Shown: positions 24,274-35,347 of the stretch, piece after piece | Layout of the letters: every line of letters starts with the position of its first letter | Numbering within the stretch: position 1 is the stretch's first letter | Assembly (NCBI GenBank): GCA_012729055.1 | Contig: JAAYDW010000037.1 | Coordinates: forward strand, 1-55,027 | Length of the DNA: 55,027 nt | Source of the DNA: Deltaproteobacteria bacterium | Lineage (GTDB): Bacteria > Desulfobacterota > Syntrophia > Syntrophales > Smithellaceae | Direction of reading: 5' to 3' | Position numbers and translations under genes: made by a program | The notes under the pieces: model-generated | Told to the model about the DNA's origin: nothing | Database searches by the model: none | Seen by the model: only the letters and a program-made list of their open reading frames with translations

Positions 24274-24920
24274 GTTTCCACCTGATAAAATATTAGAGCC
24301 GGCAATTCCACGGCCGTCAGCCGCCCGCCGTAAACCGCCCCCGTATCAATACCAATCCGGCCGGCGGCAAGCAGCGGCTTGCGCGACGGCGTATGGCCGA
24401 AAACCACCTGCTTGCCGAAGTCATAGCCGGAATCGATAAAGTCGCGCCGGATCCACAGGAGATCTTCAACGGACTGTTCGCAAAGCGCAATCCCCGGCCG
24501 CAGACCCGCGTGCACGAAGAGATAGTCCTCTGTTTCATAATACGGCAAAAGCGACTCCAAAAACCGCCGATGGGACGCGGGAATTTTTTCTTTCCTTTCG
24601 CGCGGGGCATCCGCCAGCCCGATGCCGTAAACCGCCAGGGTCGCGGCGCCGCCGTTGGCCAGATAGAGGTCTTCTTCCACGCCGTCCAGGTAATGGAGCA
24701 GCATCGCTTCGTGGTTGCCGCGCAGGCAGATGACGTTTGGGTTTTTTTCCCGCAGCGCCAGAAGATAATCGATGACGGCCGGACCGCCACCCGTGCGGTC
24801 GATATAATCGCCGATGAAGACCAGTGTATCGTGCGCCGGATCGGCGGCGATTTTCCGCATCAGCCGCCGGAGCATCTCCAGGCAGCCGTGAATGTCGCCC
24901 ACGGCAAAAATTTTGTTCAT
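24270..24920 (-). CDS. Calcineurin-like metallophosphatase (PrpE/PrpA type)
   Basis: A 216-residue serine/threonine-phosphatase-like protein with the dinuclear-metal motifs GDIHG, GDYIDRTGGG and LRGNHE in order, then HAGLRPG and GHTPSRKPLL. Possible activities are protein phosphatase or dinucleoside tetraphosphatase. The ATG at 24920 begins MNKIFAVGDIHG; the longer open frame upstream overlaps ftsY and is not used. It overlaps the ftcD start by 4 bp. Confidence 0.88.
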   Translation of the reverse strand: MNKIFAVGDIHGCLEMLRRLMRKIAADPAHDTLVFIGDYIDRTGGGPAVIDYLLALREKNPNVICLRGNHEAMLLHYLDGVEEDLYLANGGAATLAVYGIGLADAPRERKEKIPASHRRFLESLLPYYETEDYLFVHAGLRPGIALCEQSVEDLLWIRRDFIDSGYDFGKQVVFGHTPSRKPLLAAGRIGIDTGAVYGGRLTAVELPALIFYQVET

Positions 24921-24945
24921 GGTCTTTCGCCCGCGGAAAGATCCG

Positions 24946-25857
24946 CTAATCCAGCAGGGCGGCCGTAAAATCCCTGCTGTCGAAAGTCCGCAAATCGTCC
25001 ATTCCTTCGCCCACGCCGATAAACCGCACCGGCAGACCCAGCTCGCCCGCAATCCTAACCACCACGCCGCCCTTGGACGTTCCGTCCAGCTTGGTCAGGA
25101 CGATGCCCGTCACGCCGATGTCCTCCTTGAACAATTTGGCCTGCATGACGGCGTTCTGGCCGGTGGTGGCGTCCAGCACCAGCAGGATCTCGTGCGGCGC
25201 GCCCGGCATCTCCTTGCCGATGACCCGTTTGACCTTCTTGAGTTCTTCCATCAGATTGGTCCGGGTATGCAGGCGGCCCGCCGTATCGACAATGACCACG
25301 CCGTTAAACCCCGCCTTGATCCTGCCGATCGCGTCAAAAACAACGGCGGCGGGATCGGCGTTCATTTTCTGCTTGATCACGGGAGCGCCGACGCGGTTTC
25401 CCCAGACCTCCAGCTGTTCGATGGCCGCCGCACGGAAGGTATCGCCCGCCACCAAAAGCACCTCATGGCCGCTCCGACGCAGCATGTTGGCCATTTTGCC
25501 GATGGTCGTCGTCTTGCCGCTGCCGTTGACCCCGACGGCCATCAGAACAAACGGTTGATCCATCGGAATGGTCAGAGGCTTTTCCATCCGCTTCAGAATG
25601 TCGATCATCCGCACCTGCAGCACTTTTTTGATCTGAGACGCATCGTCGAGCTCCTTGCGTTTCACCCGCTGTTTAACGTCTTCAATCAGATCGGAGGTAA
25701 ACTGCGGCCCCATGTCCGCTGAAATCATCAGTTCTTCCAGCTCGTCGTAGAGCGACTGGTCGAGAACCCTTTTGCCGAAAAAAAGAGTGTCCAGATTTTT
25801 CGTCAGAGCGCTGCGGGTCTTGGTCAGGCCCGCTTTCAGTTTGTCAAATAAACCCAC
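24946..25857 (-). CDS. ftsY: Signal recognition particle receptor GTPase
   Basis: Docks ribosome-SRP complexes at the membrane. At 303 residues it has the NG domain without a long acidic A domain: GVNGSGKTTTIGKMA (G1), DTFRAAAIEQL, DTAGRLHT (G3), TKLDGTSKGG (G4) and FIGVGEGMDDLRTF at the end. It lies downstream of smc, an order seen in many Desulfobacterota-like genomes. Confidence 0.96.
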   Translation of the reverse strand: MGLFDKLKAGLTKTRSALTKNLDTLFFGKRVLDQSLYDELEELMISADMGPQFTSDLIEDVKQRVKRKELDDASQIKKVLQVRMIDILKRMEKPLTIPMDQPFVLMAVGVNGSGKTTTIGKMANMLRRSGHEVLLVAGDTFRAAAIEQLEVWGNRVGAPVIKQKMNADPAAVVFDAIGRIKAGFNGVVIVDTAGRLHTRTNLMEELKKVKRVIGKEMPGAPHEILLVLDATTGQNAVMQAKLFKEDIGVTGIVLTKLDGTSKGGVVVRIAGELGLPVRFIGVGEGMDDLRTFDSRDFTAALLD

Positions 25858-26035
25858 GTCGCTAAAAAGTCCTTTCTCGTCAGGATTCAGTTGGGAGGAA
25901 TGGTCCGGAAATTTTTTCGGAAAACCACTCGAAATACGGCGGCGTCAACCGCCTGGGGATATTCATAGCGATTTTCGCAGCCAAAGTAAAGAAATGGATT
26001 GCCGGTCACCGCCCAAAAACGGACGGCGCGCGGTG

Positions 26036-29000
26036 TCAGTTGAGTGTGACGGAAACCAGAGACGAAATGCCCTGTTTTTGCATCGTGACGCCGAAAAGAA
26101 TATCGGCGACTTCCATCGTACTTTTGTTGTGCGTGATCATAATGACCTGGGATTTGTCGGCCACATCGCGGATCAGTCGGTTGAACAGGTTGGTATTGGC
26201 GTCGTCGAGGGCCGCATCGACTTCATCCAGGATTAAAAACGGCGTCGGACGGTACATGAGGATGGCGAAAATAAGACCAATGGCCGCAAGCGACTTTTCA
26301 CCGCCGGAAAGCAGGCTGACGCTTTGGGCTTTCTTGCCGGGAATCTGAATGTCAATATCCACGCCGGTTTCCAGAAGATCGCTCTCATCGGTCAGCAGCA
26401 GTTCGCCGCGGCCGCCGGGGAAAATGTGCGCAAAAACCTCTTTGAAGCACGCGTTGACGGCGGCAAATGTCTCAGAAAAACGGTCGCGGGAGATTTTGTT
26501 GATCCGGGTAATTGTCCGCTGCAGCGACGCCAGCGATTCGTTGAGATCGGCCAGCTGCGTCGTCAGAAACTGGTTGCGCTGGTCTAGCTCCGCATACTCG
26601 TTGATCGCCAGCAGATTCACTTCCCCGAAATTGTCGATGGTCTGCTTGTCTTTTTCCAGCAGGCTGCCCAGATCGGCGATCCGGTCATCGCCAAGCGTCT
26701 CGAAGTCGGCCATCAGCGCGGCGAGATCGACCTGATGCTTTTCCAAAACGGTGTTTTTCAGATTTTCGATGTTGAGGGCCGCTTCGCGGCACTGCATTTC
26801 CAGCTCGTTGGTCTGGCGCGTGAGATCGTCGAGCTTCTTTTTCACTTCGCGGATGTCATTTTCCCGCTCCCGGAGTTGTTCGTCTTCTCCTGAGCGCTTG
26901 TCTTTCAGACCGGCCAGATCGGTTTCACACGATGCCAGTTCATCATAGAGCGACCCCAGTAAGGCGTTTTCCGCTTCGACAGACGCGGTGAGATCCGCGA
27001 TTTGCGCTTCACAGGCGAGAATTTCATCCCGCTTCTGCGCCGCGTCGCCGTCCGTCAAGCCCAGATCACGCTGCAGGCGGGCGATCGTCCTCAGATCTCC
27101 GTCTCTCTTTTCCGCTCCGGACGCCAGGAGGACTTTCTTTTCGGTCAGGCGTTTTTCCTGCGCGTCGATGGCCGAGCGCGACTGCTGCCTGCGGCTGTTG
27201 AGAGCGGAAATGATTTCGTTGAGCTCCTTTTCCTCCGCTTCCTTCCGCTGGACTTCCGCCTGATACTCGCCGAGTTTCTGCCTGGCCTGGGCTTCTTCCG
27301 TTTTGATGTTCTGGCGGTTGTACTCGAGGACGGCGAGCCGCTGCTTCAGGCGCCCCGTTTCGTCTTCAAAGCGTTCCAGGTCCTTTTTCCGTCCGTTGAT
27401 CTCGATGTCCAGACGATGAGCGCGGTTTTTCAAACCGGTCAGTTCTTCATCCCATCTCGTGATGGCCGAAGCCAGTTTCTTCTTTTCCGACAGGTGACTA
27501 TCCAGTTCGGCGGTCAGTTTTTCGACGTCGTTTTCCAGTTCGGCGATTTCCCGCTTGGTCGCGAGCAGGCTCTTTTCCACGGCCGATCCGCTGCCGCCGG
27601 TGAGCACGCCTTGCGGACTGATGGTATCTCCTTCCGGCGTGACAAAGGTTCCGCGGAAACCGTTTTTCTTCCAGAGATTGAGGCCGGTTTCGATCGTCGG
27701 CGTCAGGAGAACGTCGCCCAGGAGGCAGTCGGCGATCTGTCGGAATTCTTCCTGGACCGCCACCTTGCGCAGCAGGGGCTCCGCTTCCTGAAGATGTTCG
27801 GCGCTGTAAGTTTCAGCGTTTGAGCCGCGCAGCTCGACCGGAACGAAGCTGCCCCGCCCCAGATGGTAGTTTTTCAAATAATCGATGGCGCGCAGGCCTT
27901 CTTCCTGATTCTTCACAACAGCATACTGGAGCTTGTCGCCCAGCACAGCTTCCACGGCCGATTCATATTCGCGCGGAACGTTGATATGGTCGGCCACGAC
28001 GCCGTAAAACGCATTCGAACCGCTCTGCTTTTCAATGACTTGCTTCACGCCTTCGTTGGACCACTTGAAGGCGGCCTGAAATTCCTGCAGGGATTGCAGA
28101 CGCGAGGATTTTCCACCCGTCTCTTCCCGGATCTGTAAAATCCGCTCCTCGACAAGATGCAGATCCGACCTGGCCTTGTCCAGTTCTTCTGCGGCCGCTT
28201 CCCGCTGCTCTGCCAAACGGTCGATCTCGTCTTCGTCCCGGGCCAACTCCTCCTTGAGCGTCGCCAGTCTTCCCGAAAGCTCGGCCAGCCGGCCTTTATC
28301 CTGTTCCATCTCGCGGATTTCCCGCTCCTCGCGTCTTTGGAAATCCCCCATGCTTTTGTTGAGGCCGGCGATGACGTTGTTGAATTTGGCCAGATCCTGC
28401 ATCACGTCAATGTACCGGATTTTCTGTTCTTCCAGGCGGGCGTTGATTTCCCGGTCGTTTTCCAGGAGCCCCTGAACCTCGTTTTGCCCTTCCTGAAGCT
28501 CTTGCTCCAACTGCGCGAGACGGTCAAACGCATCCGCCGCCTTTTTTTGCAGATTTTCAATCTCGACTACGAGGCCGGACTTTTTTTGATCCAGAGCGTC
28601 AATCTCGGTTTGATTCTTTTCTTTGCGCAAAGCGGACTCGGCCATCCGGCGGCGCGAAAACTCGATATTCTTTTCCTTGATGTTGATGGTATTTTTGATT
28701 TCGTAAAGACGGGTCTGGCAGCGGTTGATCTGTTCGTCGTTTTCCAGCAGTCCGGCTTTCATTTCCGCAAGCGTGGACTCTTTCGCTTCGAGCTGGGCTC
28801 TGACGGCCGAAATCTGGGACAAAAACGCGTCGCGCGACGTCTGGAGCGCTTCGTTTTTCTCCGTCAGCTTGACGTATCCCTGCCGCGCCAGGGTCAGCTC
28901 CGTTTCCTTGATCCGCTGTTTGACGGTTTTGTACTGCTCGGCTTTTTTCGCCTGCCTCGTTACGGCGGAAAGCTGGGATTTGACTTCCTTATGAATGTCG

Positions 29001-29584
29001 TTGAGCCGCAGAATGTTCTGCTTGGTCGCCTCCATTTTGCGGACGGCGGCTTCCTTGCGGCTCTTGTATTTGGACACGCCGGCCGCGTCTTCGATAAACA
29101 GGCGGCGGTCCTCCGGTTTGGCTTCCACCAGCGTGGCCACCGACCCCTGCTCAACCAATGAATAGGTCCGGGCGCCCACGCCCGTGCCCATGAAGAATTC
29201 CTTGACGTCCAAAAGTCGGCAGGGCGTGCGGTTGATGCAGTATTCGCTTTCGCCGTCAAGAACGGCCCGGCGGGATATGGAGACTTCCGTCAATTCTCCG
29301 TAAACGCCTGGAAAGCTGGACCCGTCGCGCTCCAACGTCATAACCACTTCCGCCATGCTGACAGGCGCCGCATCTTCACTGCCGTTGAAGATCACGTCGT
29401 CCATCTTCTTGCCGCGCAGCGCCTTGACGCGCTGTTCGCCCATGACCCAGCGGATGGCGTCGACCACGTTCGACTTGCCGCAGCCGTTGGGGCCGACGAC
29501 TGCGTTGATGCCTCTGGAAAAATCAATCACGACCTTGTCGCGGAACGATTTAAAACCTGATATTTCCAAGCGTTTAAGTTTCAT
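26036..29584 (-). CDS. smc: Chromosome segregation protein SMC
   Basis: Full-length condensin ATPase, 1182 residues. Head motifs: Walker A GPNGCGKSNVVDAIRWVMGEQ at the N-terminus, signature LLSGGEKSLAAIGLIFA and Walker B FLILDEVDAALDD at the C-terminus. Two long coiled coils flank a hinge (about residues 490-660, GVVADHINVPREYESAVEAVLGD). Start placed at ATG 29584 (MKLKRLEISGFKSF), the family start; the open frame extends 27 codons further without support. The 178-bp gap to ftsY holds no gene. Confidence 0.97.
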   Translation of the reverse strand: MKLKRLEISGFKSFRDKVVIDFSRGINAVVGPNGCGKSNVVDAIRWVMGEQRVKALRGKKMDDVIFNGSEDAAPVSMAEVVMTLERDGSSFPGVYGELTEVSISRRAVLDGESEYCINRTPCRLLDVKEFFMGTGVGARTYSLVEQGSVATLVEAKPEDRRLFIEDAAGVSKYKSRKEAAVRKMEATKQNILRLNDIHKEVKSQLSAVTRQAKKAEQYKTVKQRIKETELTLARQGYVKLTEKNEALQTSRDAFLSQISAVRAQLEAKESTLAEMKAGLLENDEQINRCQTRLYEIKNTINIKEKNIEFSRRRMAESALRKEKNQTEIDALDQKKSGLVVEIENLQKKAADAFDRLAQLEQELQEGQNEVQGLLENDREINARLEEQKIRYIDVMQDLAKFNNVIAGLNKSMGDFQRREEREIREMEQDKGRLAELSGRLATLKEELARDEDEIDRLAEQREAAAEELDKARSDLHLVEERILQIREETGGKSSRLQSLQEFQAAFKWSNEGVKQVIEKQSGSNAFYGVVADHINVPREYESAVEAVLGDKLQYAVVKNQEEGLRAIDYLKNYHLGRGSFVPVELRGSNAETYSAEHLQEAEPLLRKVAVQEEFRQIADCLLGDVLLTPTIETGLNLWKKNGFRGTFVTPEGDTISPQGVLTGGSGSAVEKSLLATKREIAELENDVEKLTAELDSHLSEKKKLASAITRWDEELTGLKNRAHRLDIEINGRKKDLERFEDETGRLKQRLAVLEYNRQNIKTEEAQARQKLGEYQAEVQRKEAEEKELNEIISALNSRRQQSRSAIDAQEKRLTEKKVLLASGAEKRDGDLRTIARLQRDLGLTDGDAAQKRDEILACEAQIADLTASVEAENALLGSLYDELASCETDLAGLKDKRSGEDEQLRERENDIREVKKKLDDLTRQTNELEMQCREAALNIENLKNTVLEKHQVDLAALMADFETLGDDRIADLGSLLEKDKQTIDNFGEVNLLAINEYAELDQRNQFLTTQLADLNESLASLQRTITRINKISRDRFSETFAAVNACFKEVFAHIFPGGRGELLLTDESDLLETGVDIDIQIPGKKAQSVSLLSGGEKSLAAIGLIFAILMYRPTPFLILDEVDAALDDANTNLFNRLIRDVADKSQVIMITHNKSTMEVADILFGVTMQKQGISSLVSVTLN

Positions 29585-29785
29585 AACGTCTCGTAAACCG
29601 GATTGTCTTAAATTCGGCCAAAGCCTAACAAAAGTAAAATCCTTTGTAAAGGGAAAATACAACAAAATGTAGTCTGTAAAAAATCATACCACAACATATA
29701 GTGCTTCACGGAACACGGAGCGGAAGCGGAAAGTTCCGGCGCGGCAACCGAAAATCCGGAATAAAGAGGCGTGGCGGGAAATCCT

Positions 29786-30796
29786 TCAAAACAGACCGGC
29801 AAGCTTCCGGCCACAGGAAGGACAGGCCGGCCCGGAAAGATTATTCTTAATAATTCTGAAGCCGTATCGTTCAATGAGCAGACTTGAACAGTGCGGGCAG
29901 TAGGTATTCTCCCCTTCGTCACCCGGCACATTGCCGCTGTAGACATGAGAAAGTCCTGCTTCCCGGCCGATCGCGCGGGCGCGCTGCAGCGTGTCCAGTG
30001 GCGTTGCGGGCCGGCCCAGCATTTTGTACTGTGGATGAAACCTGCTGATATGCCAGGGAATTTCTTTCCCCAACCCGGAGATAAAGCCGGCAATGTCCGC
30101 AAGCTCTTCATCAGAATCGTTCAAACCAGGAATGAGCAGCGTTGTAATTTCCATCCAGATGCCCATGTCCTTCATTTTTTGCAGACCGTCCAGAACCGGC
30201 TGCAATCTGGCCTTGCAATACCGCATGTAGAATTCATCGCGAAACGATTTCAAATCGACATTGGCGGCGGCAAGATAGGGATTAAGCACATCGAGCGTCT
30301 CCGTCGACATGTAGCCGTTCGTCACAAACACGTTTTTAAGTCCTTCCTTTGCAGCGATCCCGGCAATTGCAAGCGCCGTTTCCAGGTAGACCGTCGGCTC
30401 GGTGTAGGTGTAGGCCACCGTCCGGCAGCCGCTGTCTTGAGCGCGCCTTACAAGAGTTTCCGGATCAACCTCTTGCCCCTCGATCATGATCATGGTGCTG
30501 GGCATCTGGGAGATGTCGGCGTTCTGGCAAAATTCGCAGCGGAAATTGCATCCGACTGTGGCGACGGAGTAGGAGCGCGACGCCGGATAAACATGAAAGA
30601 ATGGTTTTTTCTCAATTGGATCGATATTTTCGGCAATCAAGGTGCCAAAGACCAGGGTGTAAAGAACGCCCTCTTTGTTTTCCCGCACACCGCAAAGCCC
30701 CCGCCGGCCGGGATTTATTTTACACCGGTGCGCGCAGACAAAGCACCGCACGCGGTCTTCCGGCAGTTTCTCGTAAAGCATCGCTTCGCGGATCAT
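29786..30796 (-). CDS. amrS: AmmeMemoRadiSam-system radical SAM enzyme (AmrS-like)
   Basis: A 336-residue radical SAM protein related to pyruvate formate-lyase activases. An N-terminal zinc-like set (CFVCAHRCKI...RGLCGVREN) precedes the SAM cluster motif CNFRCEFC, and a C-terminal pair of CxxC (YCPHCSSL, CPSCGRKLAG) looks like a rubredoxin-type knuckle. This matches AmrS; its companions (AmmeMemoRadiSam A and B) are not in the window. The biochemical role of the system is not established. Good GGAGG before the ATG. Confidence 0.88.
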   Translation of the reverse strand: MIREAMLYEKLPEDRVRCFVCAHRCKINPGRRGLCGVRENKEGVLYTLVFGTLIAENIDPIEKKPFFHVYPASRSYSVATVGCNFRCEFCQNADISQMPSTMIMIEGQEVDPETLVRRAQDSGCRTVAYTYTEPTVYLETALAIAGIAAKEGLKNVFVTNGYMSTETLDVLNPYLAAANVDLKSFRDEFYMRYCKARLQPVLDGLQKMKDMGIWMEITTLLIPGLNDSDEELADIAGFISGLGKEIPWHISRFHPQYKMLGRPATPLDTLQRARAIGREAGLSHVYSGNVPGDEGENTYCPHCSSLLIERYGFRIIKNNLSGPACPSCGRKLAGLF

Positions 30797-30809
30797 TCGT
30801 CATGCCTCC

Positions 30810-31577
30810 TTAAAGCATTTCGCTGATGGCTTCGGGCGCCGCCGCCTGCGCCTTGGCCTTTAAATCAAACGAATTCAGGACAGGATCTGAGATCGTCCGG
30901 TAGGTGTAGCGCACAGGAATCACCATTCCCACATAGGCCCCCAAGGGATTTTTGTACATCGGAAATATTTCCTCCAATTCTGAAAAGAACATATAAAACG
31001 GCCCCGGAAGATAAATCACCGATCCCCACCGCAGAGACGACACCGCCATCTGTCTTTTCACCATCGATCGCACGTCGTAAAGCGTGTAAAAACGGATGGC
31101 CTCTGCGGAAGCAAAACCGAAGAGTCGGCCGATGGAGCGCTTTGTTCCCACGATATAGTTTTTATTGAAAAAACCGATGAAAAGCCGGCCGCGGCAGACC
31201 CGGATGGCCTCGGCAATCACTTTCTGCGGACGGTTCGCGAAATGAAGGCCGGCAATCAGCGTCACCACGTCAAAGGAATTGTCGGAAAAGGGAAGGTCCT
31301 CGGCCGAACCGTAAACCAGTTCACAGCGGTTGCCGAGTTTTTCCCGGGCTGCGGCCAACGCGCTTTGCGATTCCTCAAGGCCGGACAGTACGCACTTCCT
31401 CTTCTGGAAAAGACGAAGATAATTCCCGGAACCGCAGCCGACGTCCAGAAGCGTTTCACCCGTCACGGGAGAAACGAGATCCAGAATCAGCCTCTCCAGA
31501 CGCGAAAAGACAAAGCGGCCCGTTTCCGTCTCCAGCCATTGATCTTCGGGTAACGTTCGATCCGGACGAGCTAACAT
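30810..31577 (-). CDS. Class I SAM-dependent methyltransferase
   Basis: A 255-residue methyltransferase_11-type protein: motif I LLDVGCGSGNYLRLF, acidic loop SGLEES, motif II-like DLPFSDNSFDVVTLIAGLHF. Substrate unknown; the overall form resembles UbiE/small-molecule methyltransferases. It stands 13 bp ahead of the AmrS-like gene and 100 bp behind moaA, all in the same direction. Confidence 0.85.
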   Translation of the reverse strand: MLARPDRTLPEDQWLETETGRFVFSRLERLILDLVSPVTGETLLDVGCGSGNYLRLFQKRKCVLSGLEESQSALAAAREKLGNRCELVYGSAEDLPFSDNSFDVVTLIAGLHFANRPQKVIAEAIRVCRGRLFIGFFNKNYIVGTKRSIGRLFGFASAEAIRFYTLYDVRSMVKRQMAVSSLRWGSVIYLPGPFYMFFSELEEIFPMYKNPLGAYVGMVIPVRYTYRTISDPVLNSFDLKAKAQAAAPEAISEML

Positions 31578-31677
31578 GGATCACCCTTTTTCTCAGCTTT
31601 CACGTGTCATGCCCGCGGCGCGCCGCCGTTTCAGGCTGCTTCACAGCCTTTTTCCTATCCCGCAAACACTTTTGTCT

Positions 31678-32670
31678 TCAACCGCCGATGCCCGACATGT
31701 CGCGATGGCATTTCTTCAAAGACCGGTCCGTACAGTTGAGGTCGTGCCCGGCGGGCTTGCTCAGAATCGCCCGGCAGATGAGTCGCGCAAGCTCCTCATC
31801 GTCGCACCGGTTTTTCAAAGCATCCCGCAAATCAATTTCCGTTTCTTTAAGCAGGCAGGCCCGCAATTTTCCATCCGCGGTCAGACGCAGGCGGTTGCAG
31901 GTCGCGCAAAAGTGTTCACTCACCGGATTGATAAAGCCGATTTCGCCTTGGCCGCCCCGGATTTTGAAAATTCTGGCCGGCCCGTCCAACCGATGTTTGT
32001 GTTCGCTGCTCAATTCCAGCGAATATTTACTGCTGATGATGTCGAACATCTGCCGCATCGGCAAAAACTTTTCCGGGTGTCCGAAATTGACATCGCTGAT
32101 CGGCATCACTTCAATAAAACGGATTTGAAGCGGCTTCTTCCAGGCCAGCTCCGCAAAATTGAGCACCTCGTCATCGTTGAAGCCGTTGATGGCTACGGTG
32201 TTGATTTTGATCGGTGAAAAGCCCGCCTTTTCCGCGGCGGCGATCCCCCGCAAGGCGTCATCCAAATTTCCGCCGCCGGTAATCGCAAAATACTTTTCTT
32301 TTTTCAGAGAATCAAGGCTGATGTTTATTCTGGTGATCCCGGCTTTGTAAATTGCCTGTGCGTAACGATCCAGATAAATGCCGTTGGTCGTCAGGCTGAT
32401 ATCCTGAAGACCTTCGATTTTTTTCAGCGCGGCGGCAAATTCAACAAAACCGCGGCGGACAAGCGGTTCGCCGCCCGTCAGCCGAATTTTAACCAAACCC
32501 ATTTTTACGGCCTGAGAAACAATACGGAGAATCTCCTCGTAGCTGAGAATATCTTCATGGCCCTTGAGAGAAATGCCTTCCTTGGGACGACAGTAAGTGC
32601 AACGCAGGTTGCACCGGTCTGTAATCGAAACCCGTAAATAATTAATGTCCCTGTTGTACTTATCTAACAT
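31678..32670 (-). CDS. moaA: GTP 3',8-cyclase (molybdenum/tungsten cofactor synthesis)
   Basis: Radical SAM enzyme making the first pterin intermediate of molybdopterin. The N-terminal cluster motif is CNLRCTYC, the C-terminal cluster is CATCNRLRLTADGKLRAC, and the chain ends in Gly-Gly (SGIGG), essential in MoaA. Start taken at ATG 32670 (MLDKYNRDINYLRVSITDRC, 330 residues), though no strong ribosome site sits at the best distance and the open frame runs 21 codons further upstream. The product serves the molybdopterin/tungsten enzymes, which would include the AOR here. Confidence 0.95.
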   Translation of the reverse strand: MLDKYNRDINYLRVSITDRCNLRCTYCRPKEGISLKGHEDILSYEEILRIVSQAVKMGLVKIRLTGGEPLVRRGFVEFAAALKKIEGLQDISLTTNGIYLDRYAQAIYKAGITRINISLDSLKKEKYFAITGGGNLDDALRGIAAAEKAGFSPIKINTVAINGFNDDEVLNFAELAWKKPLQIRFIEVMPISDVNFGHPEKFLPMRQMFDIISSKYSLELSSEHKHRLDGPARIFKIRGGQGEIGFINPVSEHFCATCNRLRLTADGKLRACLLKETEIDLRDALKNRCDDEELARLICRAILSKPAGHDLNCTDRSLKKCHRDMSGIGG

Positions 32671-32809
32671 AATATCAAACTGCAATGCTCCTTCTTTACT
32701 GACCGCCGTCCAATACCACAAAGCCCCGCACAAAACAACCAGGGCCTGTCGCGCCTGCCCGTCGGCGGCCGATCATCATCCATGCATGAAATATGCTACG
32801 AAATGTCTC

Positions 32810-32838
32810 TTGACAGCAAGGTTTTTCTCGTTTACAAA
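32810..32838 (+). promoter_or_regulatory. Probable sigma-70 promoter of greA
   Basis: TTGACA (perfect -35), 17-bp spacer, TACAAA (4 of 6 at -10), about 70 bp before the greA start. Confidence 0.55.
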
Positions 32839-32906
32839 AATTCAAATCCTGCCTGTTGATGAACTCGAAGATCACGCCGGCGCGAGGTAAAATCATAGGA
32901 GCCCTT

Positions 32907-33380
32907 ATGAACAAAATACCTATTACGAAAGAAGGATTCGACAAACTGAAAAAGGATCTGGAAATGCTGAAAAATATTTCCATCCCGGAAAACATTCGCG
33001 ACATCGAAGTGGCCAGATCACACGGAGACTTGTCGGAAAACGCGGAATACACCGCCGCCAAGGAGCGTCAATCCTATCTGCATGGGAAGCTTCAGGAGCT
33101 GGAAAACAATCTCGCCTCCTGCAACATCATCCCTTTGACCGGCGTGAAAACCGACAAAGTCGTCTTCGGCTGTTTTGTGGTGATCGCCGACACGGACGGC
33201 GGCGATGAAATTAAATATCAGCTGGTGGGTCCGCTGGAATCGGATATCAACCAGAATAAAATATCCGTAACATCGCCGATCGGACGGGCATTGATCGGTA
33301 AAAAGATCGATGCGGAAATAACCGTGAAGACCCCCGGCGGAACGCGCAATTTTCAAATCATCGACATCTCCGTCGAATAA
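32907..33380 (+). CDS. greA: Transcript cleavage factor GreA
   Basis: Rescues backtracked RNA polymerase. The 157-residue protein has the N-terminal coiled coil with the catalytic acidic tip ARSHGDLSENAEY and the C-terminal FKBP-like domain (ISVTSPIGRALIGKKIDAEI). Start chosen at the ATG with AGGAGCCCTT before it (MNKIPITKEGFDKL), giving the usual GreA length; 17 upstream in-frame codons are excluded. It is a plus-strand single-gene unit between moaA and the ATP synthase operon. Confidence 0.96.
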   Translation: MNKIPITKEGFDKLKKDLEMLKNISIPENIRDIEVARSHGDLSENAEYTAAKERQSYLHGKLQELENNLASCNIIPLTGVKTDKVVFGCFVVIADTDGGDEIKYQLVGPLESDINQNKISVTSPIGRALIGKKIDAEITVKTPGGTRNFQIIDISVE

Positions 33381-33388
33381 TCCCAAAG

Positions 33389-33429
33389 AAAAAGGCGGCT
33401 TGTTTTTGAAAAAAACAAGCCGCCTTTTT
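33389..33429. terminator. Bidirectional terminator between greA and atpC
   Basis: A 19-bp perfect stem (AAAAAGGCGGCTTG... with ...CAAGCCGCCTTTTT) and a 3-nt loop. It has A-runs and T-runs on both sides, so it can end transcripts from greA and from the converging ATP synthase operon. Confidence 0.92.
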
Positions 33430-33449
33430 TTATACGGGAATGTCAACAA

Positions 33450-33866
33450 TCAGCTCTGAGAGGATTTCTCAGCGACACTAATCCGGTTCACGGCGCGCAG
33501 CAGGGCCAGGCGCATTTTTTCATAATCGTCGTGTTCCTTTGCGAGTCCGGCCAGCTGGGCCGTGGCGTTTTCCTTGGCCCGGTTGGCTCTGTCCTTGTCG
33601 ATGGCGTCGGCTCTCTCCGCCGTTTCGATCAAAACAGTGACCTTGCTGCCCGTCACTTCCGCATATCCGGTGTTGATGGCATAATAAACCTTCTTGCCGC
33701 CGACTATGTAATAAAGCTCGCCGATATCCACGGACGTCAGAAAGGGTTCATGGCCGCGTAACACGCCGAATTCACCTTCGGTGCCGGGGATCGTCACTTC
33801 GTCAACCTTTCCGGAAAAAACCATCTTCTCCGGCGTTACCACTTCTAGAATCAATTCATCCGACAT
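33450..33866 (-). CDS. atpC: F1 ATP synthase epsilon subunit
   Basis: The 138-residue subunit has the N-terminal beta-sandwich ([30 protein letters not shown]) and the C-terminal two-helix domain. It is the last gene of the operon, 15 bp after atpD. GAGGATTTCC before the ATG. Confidence 0.96.
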   Translation of the reverse strand: MSDELILEVVTPEKMVFSGKVDEVTIPGTEGEFGVLRGHEPFLTSVDIGELYYIVGGKKVYYAINTGYAEVTGSKVTVLIETAERADAIDKDRANRAKENATAQLAGLAKEHDDYEKMRLALLRAVNRISVAEKSSQS

Positions 33867-33881
33867 GGAAATCCTCGTTCA

Positions 33882-35321
<1,440 letters not shown>

Positions 35322-35347
35322 TTACGCGCTTTTCCGCCGCCGCAAAA

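Noticed and set aside
29734-29761. TTCCGG/CCGGAA hairpin between the AmrS-like gene and smc
   Set aside because: Six-pair stem, long loop and no clear U-run; too weak to call a terminator.
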